Source of the DNA: a virus
Reading direction: 5' to 3' (one strand)
IMG/VR virus record: IMGVR_UViG_3300020470_000868
Location: 1-64,000 of that record
Length of the DNA stretch: 64,000 bases
In this document: positions 56,672 to 64,000 of the stretch, piece by piece
Layout of the letters: each line of letters starts with the position of its first letter
How positions within the stretch are numbered: the stretch's first letter is position 1
Made by a program: the position numbers and the translations under genes
The notes under the pieces: model-generated
What the model was told of the DNA's origin: nothing
The model's database searches: none
The model's input: only the letters and a program-made list of their open reading frames with translations

Positions 56672-57220
56672 TCAACCTCCGACAACTTGTACTTGTTCTA
56701 CAACTACGTCCGCAGAACCTGCTGTTAACTTAACAGTTCTTTGTAACATAGGAACGGTGTTAGCGATTACATCAGCATCACTAATTGAATATGCAGAACC
56801 TGCACCTGACGCATCAATGTCTGTAGTAATTGTTATGTCAGTAACTGCTGTCACTTTCTTACCTGCTGATGCAGCAGATTCAAAGTCTGTTCCAAAACCT
56901 GTGTCACCACCATCTATAGTCTGAACAAAATCTCCTACAGCAAAACTGTGACGACCACCTGCTCCTGTACCGTGTCCACCACCTGCAACAGTAAATACTG
57001 AACCGTTAGCATTAGTTGCACCAGTAATACTAATATTTTTTGATTTACCTACTGAAAGCAAAACTGCTTCCCCTGCTGCAAGTGTAATAGCAGGACCGCT
57101 ATCAAATTTTATGGTTGATGCAGATGCAGCATATGCACGTACAACTCCACTTTTAACGACGATGTAAGCAGTACCTGAACCACTCACTGTCGTAGTATCT
57201 AAGACATTTAATACAGACAT
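56672..57220 (-). CDS. Probable virion structural protein, beta-rich
   Basis: 182 residues, rich in A, G, S, T and V with little charge (TAYIVVKSGVVRAYAASAST; GPAITLAAGEAVLLSVGKSK). It looks like head-decoration or fibre-head proteins of cyanophages, but no family is certain. The gene has its own late motif (ATAAATAG) 27 bases before the ATG. It lies just after gp16. Confidence 0.7.
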   Translation of the reverse strand: MSVLNVLDTTTVSGSGTAYIVVKSGVVRAYAASASTIKFDSGPAITLAAGEAVLLSVGKSKNISITGATNANGSVFTVAGGGHGTGAGGRHSFAVGDFVQTIDGGDTGFGTDFESAASAGKKVTAVTDITITTDIDASGAGSAYSISDADVIANTVPMLQRTVKLTAGSADVVVEQVQVVGG

Positions 57221-57247
57221 CGACTTTTTGACACAAGATTGTTTTTA

Positions 57248-57255
57248 CTATTTAT
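57248..57255 (-). promoter_or_regulatory. Candidate late promoter motif (ATAAATAG)
   Basis: ATAAATAG includes the TAG stop of gp16 and lies 27 bases before the ATG at 57220. Confidence 0.55.
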
Positions 57256-57706
57256 CCTCTTTCTGTTTCTGTTTGAGGAATTTCGCAAGATCAGCAGTGC
57301 TACCAACAAACATTGTGTTGTTAGTAACGTTACCTGTTACAGCACCTTTTGGACCTTCTTCTAATTCTTGCATTTTTTTCTGAAGGTCTATTAGTTTATC
57401 CGTGGCATCTGCCACGTTCTTAATAAGATTACCTGCTACCTCATAGGCACGTGGTGAATCTGTTTGTTGTGATAGTTCTAGGATTCCGTCTACCGCTTCC
57501 TGTCCCTTGTCAATTAACGAATACAAATTGCCACGAGTATATTCGTAGTCTTTTTTAATTGCTTCGTTTTGTTTTACAGGTGTATCTTCTACTCTCTCTA
57601 ATGCAGGTTTCTCATCTTTAACGATGGATGTTTCTACATCAAGAGCGTCTTCAATACCGTCGAATTTACTCGTCGTTTCCTGTGACTGGATTTCTTGATT
57701 TTCCAT
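57248..57706 (-). CDS. 16: Terminase small subunit, T4 gp16-like
   Basis: 152 residues from ATG 57706 (T4 gp16 is 164). The family core is DYEYTRGNLYSLIDKGQEAV, GILELSQQTDSPRAYEVAGN and LIKNVADATDKLIDLQKKMQ, a coiled-coil oligomerisation region. It binds DNA and regulates gp17. The 5' end overlaps gp15 by 41 bases in another frame. Two adjacent ATG codons (57709 and 57706) leave the exact start open. Confidence 0.9.
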   Translation of the reverse strand: MENQEIQSQETTSKFDGIEDALDVETSIVKDEKPALERVEDTPVKQNEAIKKDYEYTRGNLYSLIDKGQEAVDGILELSQQTDSPRAYEVAGNLIKNVADATDKLIDLQKKMQELEEGPKGAVTGNVTNNTMFVGSTADLAKFLKQKQKEDK

Positions 57707-58463
57707 CATTAAAAGTACTGAATAATTCATTAAAACCAAAATCATCATCTGGATCAGAAGTGATTGGGTCTGGTTCGACCGTGTATCTCATCTCACGAGG
57801 TGCACTTGTTTTATTATCAGTTGCAGTATCAACGATTGCCTTACGGATAAGTTCTTTCTCACCGTCAAGGACAGGACCGTAGATATATGTTTTGCAAGTG
57901 AAAGTTATTGTATATATGAGAGTTCTTCTTGTTGTATAATCACCTTCATAATCATCATCATAAGATATTGTATTTAAAACTACTGGAAAATCTTTTTTCT
58001 CCTGTAACTGATCGTTCAGTTGTACAGTGATATTAAATGTGGGTTGGAAGTATGGAAGTATTTGTTCTAAGATTTGTAAACCGTCATCTTGATTCTTTGA
58101 AAGAATTGCTAACTCAAAGTCAACGTTGTACGGTACTGGCATAAACGCTTTTTGTAGGTCAGTTCCAACAGCAGTCCTAACTCTCTGTGTTGGGGAGACC
58201 TTTCTTGTTGCGTCGTAATTGAAACCAGAAATCTCAAACGAAATCCTAGGAAGCGTAATTTGAGTCGCATCTTTCCTAGTTAAATCTCCTACTTGTTGAA
58301 GTCTTGCTAAAAACTTTTGTTTAGGTCCATATGCCAAAGGCACTTTCATATACTCATATTCCGTAGCATTTTTCTTTCTACGAATTTCTATGTTATTAAA
58401 CAAAGTACCAAAAGCAATAACTGACTTTCGGAATATTTCATTGTATGTATATGTACCTAACAT
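57666..58463 (-). CDS. 15: Tail terminator/sheath stabilizer, T4 gp15-like
   Basis: 265 residues (T4 gp15 is 272). GTYTYNEIFRKSVIAFGTLF, IEIRRKKN, VRTAVGTDLQKAFMPVPYNV, DFELAILSKNQDDGLQILEQ and ILPYFQPTFNITVQLN are typical. It caps the tail tube/sheath and joins it to the head. TAATG overlap with gp14. Confidence 0.94.
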   Translation of the reverse strand: MLGTYTYNEIFRKSVIAFGTLFNNIEIRRKKNATEYEYMKVPLAYGPKQKFLARLQQVGDLTRKDATQITLPRISFEISGFNYDATRKVSPTQRVRTAVGTDLQKAFMPVPYNVDFELAILSKNQDDGLQILEQILPYFQPTFNITVQLNDQLQEKKDFPVVLNTISYDDDYEGDYTTRRTLIYTITFTCKTYIYGPVLDGEKELIRKAIVDTATDNKTSAPREMRYTVEPDPITSDPDDDFGFNELFSTFNDGKSRNPVTGNDE

Positions 58464-59329
58464 TAATTAGCACCTCCAAAATCACCAAATGGATTCCCTT
58501 CTGAAAAATCAATAATTGAATCAGCAAGGGTTTCAAACGAACTATTTGAATCGTATTCGCTCGATGTATTATTTAGTGTATTATATGATGCAGTTGTCCA
58601 AGCAGCACTTGATGACTGCCCTGTTATAGTCTCTGGAATTGTAAATATTCCAGTTCTATTAAAGACTTGTAATTGTCTATTAGTAGAATCCCAAGACTTA
58701 ACCTCTGCTGTAATATTAGAGGTTCCACCTGCCACCACTTCACCGACTGTAAAGTCTCCAGTGCCACCTGTGGCAAAGTTGATAGTGATGGATACTGAGA
58801 AGTCCTGTTCGATTTGATCGATTGCAGTAACTCCTGTATCGAACTGCTCGTCGCTGAACTCGAAGAGTTCACACTTAAGACCCCATACGTGGATCTTACC
58901 TAACTGATAGAAAGGTTGTTCGTGCTCAACGAACATAATTTTAAATATTTTATTTGCCATAGGGAAGTAAACCAAGTCTCCTTCGTTAGGTCTTCCTTCC
59001 ACAATCAGTTGTGCATTGTCATCAACTGCTTCTGTAAATCTTTTTCTTGATATTATAAATGTAACTTGATCAGAAATCCTTACACCAAACTTAGTAAAGA
59101 GATCACCGTCACCAGTAAATCCAGTTGGATCTTCAATATATGCTTCTATTTCGTAGGCATCATCAAACTTAGACAAAGCATCTTCAGTAAATGTTGTATC
59201 TTCATTTACTAAAGTTCTAGGCATATAAAAGACATTCTTTCCAAACATCTTTATCTGTTCTATAACAAGATTCTCTATAAGATCTTGTTCACCAGTTGTG
59301 CCTTGTGTAAAGTAAGAGTTAGTTGCCAT
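58463..59329 (-). CDS. 14: Neck protein, T4 gp14-like
   Basis: 288 residues (T4 gp14 is 256). LIENLVIEQIKMFGKNVFYM, PRTLVNEDTTFTEDALSKFD, RISDQVTFIISRKRFTEAVD and HEQPFYQLGKIHVWGLKCEL identify gp14. A Gly/Ser-rich beta insert (GGTGDFTVGEVVAGGTSNIT) follows near residue 190. With gp13 it forms the neck collar. TAATG overlap with gp13. Confidence 0.95.
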   Translation of the reverse strand: MATNSYFTQGTTGEQDLIENLVIEQIKMFGKNVFYMPRTLVNEDTTFTEDALSKFDDAYEIEAYIEDPTGFTGDGDLFTKFGVRISDQVTFIISRKRFTEAVDDNAQLIVEGRPNEGDLVYFPMANKIFKIMFVEHEQPFYQLGKIHVWGLKCELFEFSDEQFDTGVTAIDQIEQDFSVSITINFATGGTGDFTVGEVVAGGTSNITAEVKSWDSTNRQLQVFNRTGIFTIPETITGQSSSAAWTTASYNTLNNTSSEYDSNSSFETLADSIIDFSEGNPFGDFGGAN

Positions 59330-60123
59330 TATCCTATCATATCCATAGGTGGTGTTTCATATGTGGTTCTTAACTGCTCATCTAGTTTTTCTAGTTCCTC
59401 TACAGCATCACTATAAATTTTCTCACCATTTAGAGTAACACCACCAGGGAGTTGAACGTTTTGGAACTTAGTTAAATTTGTTCCCCAATATTTTTTAATC
59501 AAAGATGTAGCATAATCCTTAACCCACATCTCATTATAGATTTTTGTAAAGTTAACTGGATCTAATGCACGAACACAATCAATAACAATATACTCACCTT
59601 CACGAACATCAGTATTAGTGTCAAAGTCAATATATAAACGACCAGATGTATGAGTAAATCTTGTAGGTTTCATTCCTTCTAATAAGAAATTTATTGTCTC
59701 AAGATGTGTCTGAATCATATAGTAATGATAAAACTGTGTTGATGTAAAATCAAACAGATCATTCAATCTTAACTGATAACGAATGTCAAACATATTTGCA
59801 GTACCTTTGTCTTGGAAAGTAAAGATACCATTAACAGACGTTATAAAATCAGGTAAAGTTAAAAAATTATTTTGCGTCTTAAATTCTGTACTACCTACAG
59901 TTTCTGTAGTGTCTGCTTGAAATGCAGCGACTTCAGCAGCAGTCATTTGATGCTTTAGGTAAACTTTTTCTGAACCACCGTAATGATAAATGTGAAACTT
60001 CTCGATAGTGTAATCGATAGCATCATCTATTTGATCATCAGAAACGTTGACTTCTAATACAGGTTTACCTAATCTGCGAAGTGCGTATTCTTTTAGTGTT
60101 GCTTTAGAGGTTGGAGTTGCCAT
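59329..60123 (-). CDS. 13: Neck protein, T4 gp13-like
   Basis: 264 residues (T4 gp13 is 309). KEYALRRLGKPVLEVNVSDD, QIDDAIDYTIEKFHIYHYGG, NEMWVKDYATSLIKKYWGTN and LTKFQNVQLPGGVTLNGEKI identify the family. The C-terminal RTTYETPPMDMIG is also common. It forms part of the neck that connects portal and tail. It starts one base after the previous gene ends. Confidence 0.96.
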   Translation of the reverse strand: MATPTSKATLKEYALRRLGKPVLEVNVSDDQIDDAIDYTIEKFHIYHYGGSEKVYLKHQMTAAEVAAFQADTTETVGSTEFKTQNNFLTLPDFITSVNGIFTFQDKGTANMFDIRYQLRLNDLFDFTSTQFYHYYMIQTHLETINFLLEGMKPTRFTHTSGRLYIDFDTNTDVREGEYIVIDCVRALDPVNFTKIYNEMWVKDYATSLIKKYWGTNLTKFQNVQLPGGVTLNGEKIYSDAVEELEKLDEQLRTTYETPPMDMIG

Positions 60124-60124
60124 A

Positions 60125-60388
60125 TTAGTTGTTTTGTAACTTAACCATTACAGTCTCCTTTTGCATAGGAGCGACATCATTTAATCCATTAGCATCGAAC
60201 CAAGGAGCAGTCTCCCAGTCAAATCCTTCACCAAAAGTATTGTCGGGTGCCATAACATACCAATGACATTTAGCGTCAGGTATATCAACAGCACACACTG
60301 CCCAATCGTCTGCCCACTGTGGAACTTGCACATACATCACTGGTAAGTGATTGGCAAATAATGAAATGATAAAAGAGAAGAAAATCAT
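60125..60388 (-). CDS. Small hypothetical protein with hydrophobic N-terminus
   Basis: 87 residues. A hydrophobic N-terminal run (IFFSFIISLFANHLPVMYVQ) could be a signal or anchor. The rest is acidic with many Trp (WADDWAVCAVDIPDAKCHWY; GFDWETAPWFDANGLND) and two Cys. It lies between a fibre-like protein (ATGA overlap) and gp13. Function unknown; a tail- or head-associated minor protein is possible. Confidence 0.65.
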   Translation of the reverse strand: MIFFSFIISLFANHLPVMYVQVPQWADDWAVCAVDIPDAKCHWYVMAPDNTFGEGFDWETAPWFDANGLNDVAPMQKETVMVKLQNN

Positions 60389-63300
60389 AATGCAGCGATT
60401 GCTATTTTAAATGCAGCAAATGTTGCTGAGTTTGCAACGGTTGTCTTAAGAGTTGCAAGATCAATCGTTTCTGCCTGTAACGCAGAGTCTGCTTTAACAC
60501 CTTGTGCAGCAGTAGCATAATCAGATGAGGCAGTTGCAGCAGCAGTACCTAATGTAGGTTTGTTGCTTAAGTCATTATAATTACCAGAGAATAATGAAGG
60601 TAGTCCACTCAAGTCACTGTAAGCACCTGATGTAGCAACAGTTGCTAGTGATGGTGTACCACTCAAGTCACTGTAAGCACCAGATGTTGCAACAGTAGCA
60701 AGAGATGGAGTTCCAGTCAAATCACTATAAGCACCAGTTCCTGCAACAGTAGCAAGAGAAGGTCCAGTAATAACACCAGTGCTACTATTGTAGGTGATGT
60801 TTTGTGTTGCTTGAATTGATTGACGAGCACGTGCAGTTGTGAAGTACTGGTTAGATCCTTCAGATATATCATCTGTATCCTTAGTTGCTAACTGGGTATC
60901 AAACCTAGCATTGGTATAGAATATATTTGTTGAACCCTCAGTAATATTATCAGTATTGATGTCTGCCTGAGTAACAGATAAACCACCAGAACCATCGTGT
61001 GTAATTCCTGTGCCATATGTAAAGTGTGATCTTGTTCTGGCAGCAGTAGTGAATAGGTTAGTTGATCCTTCAGTTACATTATCAGTATTAATATCTGCCT
61101 GTGTTACAGATAATTGACCTGCTCCACTTAGTTCAATACCAGTTCCATATGTAAAGTGAGTTCTTGTTCTAGCAGCAGTCGTAAATAAATTTGTAGATCC
61201 TTCTACAATACTATCTGTGTCAAACTCACCAAAGTCAGCAGATAGAGTTAGTAAGTTACCTGCATCATCGTAAGTAGCAGAAATACCAGTACCACCTGTG
61301 ATCAATGCAGCAACACGATCATCAACTCTCTCATCAGTGAAATATAGGTTTGTAGATCCTTCAGTAAGAGCATCTGTGTCGTGGTTAGCAATACTACCAA
61401 CCTGTGACTGTTGGAACGTGATAGTTCCAGTGATGTTTAAGTTACCTTGAATCTCAAAGTTTGTAGAACAAACAAAGTTACTTACAGATAAAGTGTTTGT
61501 ACTAGGAACATATTTAAAGTTATCTGAGTCAGTTCTTATTTCAGTGTTTCCAGTTGTAGCAGAAACAAATGTTGGGAAGAATGTAAGGTTAGAACCTGTG
61601 GTATTTGTTACATCAACTAGAGATGCAGTATCAGCATTACCAGTCAAGTCACCTGTTACGTTACCAGTAATCTGACCTGTAACTCCAAGTGTGCTTTGTA
61701 AAGTTACACCATCTTGAACATTAAGAGTTCCAGTAATATCAGTGTTACCTGTAGGTCCATCAACAATAAATTTAACTCCTGCTGCTCCACCTACTGATAA
61801 ATCATCACCAACAAATGCTTTCTTCTTAACTGATAAACCACCATCTGTATGTACAGAAGCAGCAGAGTCATTATATGCAGAAGAATCTGTTACGTTATTT
61901 GCTTGTACAAGACCTGCGAATGTAGCATTACCTGATGTTACATCTATACCAGAATTAAAGTCTGCGTTACCATCTACATTTAAAGTTGAATCTAAGTCAA
62001 CTCCACCTACTACATCAAGTGTACCTGCAATATCAGTATTACCACTTGGACCTGCAACGTTAAATTTATTAGTGTTGATGTTAAATGAACCACCAACGTT
62101 TAAGGTTGACTGTAAGTTTGCTGTAGAAGTAGCAATCAGTGAGGATATAGTTGTTGTTCCACCTGTTACATCAAGTGTTCCACCAACAACTGTGTTACCT
62201 GTAGGTCCGTCTACAGTAAAGTTACCTCCACCAATATCAAAGTCATCTCCAATATATGCCTTCTTAGTAACTGCTAAACCACCTGCTGTAAATATTGCAG
62301 CACCGTTATTGTTTGCAGCGGTTGCCTGTGCAGTAGAATTTGCTCTTAGTTTCTCATCGAATGTTACGATACCACCAACACCAAGAGTTCCATCTAATGT
62401 ACTGTTTGTATATACCTTTAAGTTTCCACCAATACCAGTATTACCTGAGATAGTTGCACCACCTGCGGATACTCTTAACGCACCACTAGATGACCAAGTT
62501 CCACCAAGAGTTGCATTAGTAGCATTTGTAAGAGTTGTTACTCCAGTTACACCTAAAGTATTAGTAACATTGGTAGCACCTGATACATCCAAGGTATTAC
62601 CTAATGTCGTTCCTAACGTCACTCCAAGCGTCCCTGAGAGGGTTGTATTGCTTGTGACACCCAAAGTACCACCAACGCTTAGATTAGAACTTGCTCCAAC
62701 AATATTTACAGATGAATTTAAAGTAGATACTCCGTCTGCTCTAAATGTTCCTGCAACTAATGTATTACCTGTAGCATTAGCAACTGTAAATTTATTTGTG
62801 TTGACTCTAAAGTCATTTGTTACATCGAGCGTGCCATCAATGCTGACATTTCCACCAAACGATCCATCGTCATTGACTGTGAGGTCGTCACCGACATATA
62901 GATCAAGTCCAATACCCGCACCACCACCAACAATGAGAGCACCTGTAGAAGAATTCGTTGCATTTGTAGTATCAAATAATTTGATGGAACCTGCGTCTAA
63001 ACCAGATCTAGTACCAGTAAATACTTCAGAACTATTAGTTGCATTGTGATAGAAAGCAAACCTAAGTGCTGAATCGTCCCACCCGAAGAATCCTATTTTA
63101 GCAGATGAATCGTAATATCGGAACTCTACACCACGATCTTTTGCGTCATCAGAACCAGGAGCAGTATCACCACCTAATGTAATGATAGGATCGTCCACAG
63201 TAATAGTAGTACTGTTTACTGTAGTTGTGCTACCGTGAACTGTTAAGTTACCATCAACTATGGCATTACCACCAACATTAAGATCTTGTCCTGAACTCAG

Positions 63301-64000
63301 GGTAACTGGGGCTGTGAATTGAGTAGTAGCATTTACTGTTAATGCGTCACCAGATGCGTCACCAATGGTATTCTGTGCACCATTTAAAGTAACGTCTCTA
63401 TTTAAAGTAACATCTCCGTGGACGGTAAGTGTTCCTGCTGTTGCTGAACCTTGTCCAGTTCTACCTATTGTTGTATTACCAGATTCTCCAAGAACTGTAA
63501 ATTCTGTTGTATCTCCAGAGTTAAGTTTACCGATATAGAGGTCATCACCAATATGAAGGTCAGTAGCGATACCTGCACCACCATAAACTCTTAAGTTTGA
63601 ATTATTATCTGTAGCGTATGAAGGTGTATAAGCAACTGTTGATCCTGCACGTAATTTATATCTTACACGTAAGTAGTTTTGTGTACTGAATGTTTCTGTT
63701 GTTCCTAAGTCTTTTTGGTTAATAGCACCATTAATGTATAGATCTGAGTTAAACAGAGTGTCACCTTCAATGTAACCACCACCATCAAAACGGAAAGACC
63801 CGTAATCTCCACTAGATATGATGAAATCGTCTTGAGCATTAGTACCTATAGTTGGTGTGTCAGTATCCTCGTGATGGAAGAAGTTACCTAAATTTAGAGT
63901 TCCTTCTATATCTGTATTACCATTTGTGGTACTGATTTGAAATTTTTGTGTACTACCATTAGTAAGAGTAAATGTCTTACCAGTAGTATCCATTAAGAAG
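60385..64000 (-). CDS. Large repetitive fibre-like virion protein (5' end off window)
   Basis: At least 1204 codons. The first ATG in the window is at 63993, but the frame stays open to base 64000 and the sequence begins inside a repeat (DTTGKTFTLTNGSTQ), so the gene very likely starts beyond the window. It consists of many copies of a 20-30-residue beta module such as KFNVAGPSGNTDIAGTLDVV, mixed with GGGLKVYT/DLYVGDDL-type units, then TRTHFTYGTGI repeats, then GAYSDLSGTPSLATVATS repeats. The end is LKTTVANSATFAAFKIAIAA. It looks like a trimeric beta-solenoid fibre or whisker. No chaperone domain is visible. Confidence 0.82.
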   Translation of the reverse strand, partial: FLMDTTGKTFTLTNGSTQKFQISTTNGNTDIEGTLNLGNFFHHEDTDTPTIGTNAQDDFIISSGDYGSFRFDGGGYIEGDTLFNSDLYINGAINQKDLGTTETFSTQNYLRVRYKLRAGSTVAYTPSYATDNNSNLRVYGGAGIATDLHIGDDLYIGKLNSGDTTEFTVLGESGNTTIGRTGQGSATAGTLTVHGDVTLNRDVTLNGAQNTIGDASGDALTVNATTQFTAPVTLSSGQDLNVGGNAIVDGNLTVHGSTTTVNSTTITVDDPIITLGGDTAPGSDDAKDRGVEFRYYDSSAKIGFFGWDDSALRFAFYHNATNSSEVFTGTRSGLDAGSIKLFDTTNATNSSTGALIVGGGAGIGLDLYVGDDLTVNDDGSFGGNVSIDGTLDVTNDFRVNTNKFTVANATGNTLVAGTFRADGVSTLNSSVNIVGASSNLSVGGTLGVTSNTTLSGTLGVTLGTTLGNTLDVSGATNVTNTLGVTGVTTLTNATNATLGGTWSSSGALRVSAGGATISGNTGIGGNLKVYTNSTLDGTLGVGGIVTFDEKLRANSTAQATAANNNGAAIFTAGGLAVTKKAYIGDDFDIGGGNFTVDGPTGNTVVGGTLDVTGGTTTISSLIATSTANLQSTLNVGGSFNINTNKFNVAGPSGNTDIAGTLDVVGGVDLDSTLNVDGNADFNSGIDVTSGNATFAGLVQANNVTDSSAYNDSAASVHTDGGLSVKKKAFVGDDLSVGGAAGVKFIVDGPTGNTDITGTLNVQDGVTLQSTLGVTGQITGNVTGDLTGNADTASLVDVTNTTGSNLTFFPTFVSATTGNTEIRTDSDNFKYVPSTNTLSVSNFVCSTNFEIQGNLNITGTITFQQSQVGSIANHDTDALTEGSTNLYFTDERVDDRVAALITGGTGISATYDDAGNLLTLSADFGEFDTDSIVEGSTNLFTTAARTRTHFTYGTGIELSGAGQLSVTQADINTDNVTEGSTNLFTTAARTRSHFTYGTGITHDGSGGLSVTQADINTDNITEGSTNIFYTNARFDTQLATKDTDDISEGSNQYFTTARARQSIQATQNITYNSSTGVITGPSLATVAGTGAYSDLTGTPSLATVATSGAYSDLSGTPSLATVATSGAYSDLSGLPSLFSGNYNDLSNKPTLGTAAATASSDYATAAQGVKADSALQAETIDLATLKTTVANSATFAAFKIAIAAL
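60592..60735 (-). repeat. 54-bp tandem repeat in fibre-like gene
   Basis: Two full units and a partial third encode the 18-residue repeat GAYSDL(T/S)GTPSLATVATS near residues 1087-1134 (window numbering). The DNA copies are nearly identical in the first two units. Confidence 0.85.
60940..61203 (-). repeat. 132-bp tandem repeat in fibre-like gene
   Basis: Two 44-residue units begin EGSTNLFTTAARTR(T/S)HFTY and end VTQADINTDN(V/I)T. A third, diverged EGSTN(I)F unit and a fourth EGSNQYF follow downstream. Confidence 0.85.

Noticed and set aside
61742-63049. 435-residue open frame on the plus strand, Pro/Val/Thr-rich
   Set aside because: It lies opposite the repetitive fibre-like gene; its length comes from the biased codon use of the GT/AC-rich repeats and the protein looks like an antisense translation with no family features.
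1-64000. CRISPR arrays, tRNA genes, insertion sequences, integrase or attachment sites
   Set aside because: No regularly spaced short repeats, cloverleaf structures, transposase or integrase motifs were seen; the only tandem repeats are inside the fibre-like gene.

Overview
This window is part of the genome of a T4-like marine cyanophage (a contractile-tailed myovirus infecting Synechococcus or Prochlorococcus). The evidence is direct: nearly complete T4 replication, recombination and head/tail gene sets in T4-like order, plus cyanophage-type extras (phycocyanobilin:ferredoxin oxidoreductase PcyA, MazG, a CobS-like ATPase with a VWA partner, Hsp20, many 2OG-Fe(II) oxygenases). Almost every gene is on the minus strand and is read from high to low coordinates. 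Only three consecutive genes (about 19.1-20.8 kb) lie on the plus strand. I saw no tRNA, insertion sequence, CRISPR array or integrase. With the small genes added here, no stretch longer than 300 bases lacks a gene.

Layout in the direction of transcription: 64.0-57.2 kb holds a repetitive fibre-like protein (cut by the window edge) and neck/terminase genes gp13, gp14, gp15, gp16. 57.2-52.7 kb is an accessory block (structural proteins, a 2OG oxygenase, a thermonuclease, small zinc-finger and membrane proteins, PcyA) between the two terminase genes. 52.7-41.5 kb is the head and tail core: gp17, gp18, gp19, gp20, a small prohead-core candidate, gp21, gp22, gp23 and gp3. 41.5-35.0 kb holds recombination and late-transcription genes: UvsY, UvsW, an Sm-like protein, sigma factor gp55, gp47 and gp46. 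35-30.4 kb has small proteins, a 2OG oxygenase and the VWA/CobS-like pair. 30.4-23.5 kb holds clamp gp45, clamp loader gp44 and gp62 and RegA, with four 2OG oxygenases and a Dam methylase inserted between gp44 and gp62. 23.5-18.0 kb is an accessory block of membrane and exported proteins, Hsp20 and a small outer-membrane-like protein behind a consensus sigma70-type promoter and a structured leader. 17.9-11.2 kb returns to replication: Sm-like proteins, DNA polymerase gp43, UvsX, a 2OG oxygenase, helicase gp41 and MazG. 10.9-2.2 kb holds an enzyme-like cassette (nuclease-like, ligase-like, nucleotidyltransferase) and probable virion proteins. 2.2-0 kb has primase gp61 and the start of ribonucleotide reductase NrdA.

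Regulation visible in the DNA: T4-type late -10 motifs (TATAAATA, or the looser CTAAATAG/ATAAATAG/AATAAATA) lie upstream of structural genes and often overlap the stop codon of the preceding gene. Two clear sigma70-like promoters serve the small outer-membrane-like gene and gp55, and a third on the plus strand points antisense into an Sm-like gene. Hairpin-plus-T-run terminators follow five transcription units. Many junctions overlap as ATGA or TAATG, suggesting translational coupling.

The least explained parts are the nuclease-like/ligase-like/nucleotidyltransferase run (7.1-10.4 kb), the repeated EEVEH(I/L)xE motifs in two virion-like proteins, the structured leader at 18.4 kb, the membrane-protein block (20.8-23.5 kb), and the eight 2OG oxygenases. 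All family assignments come from reading the translations; no database search was run.
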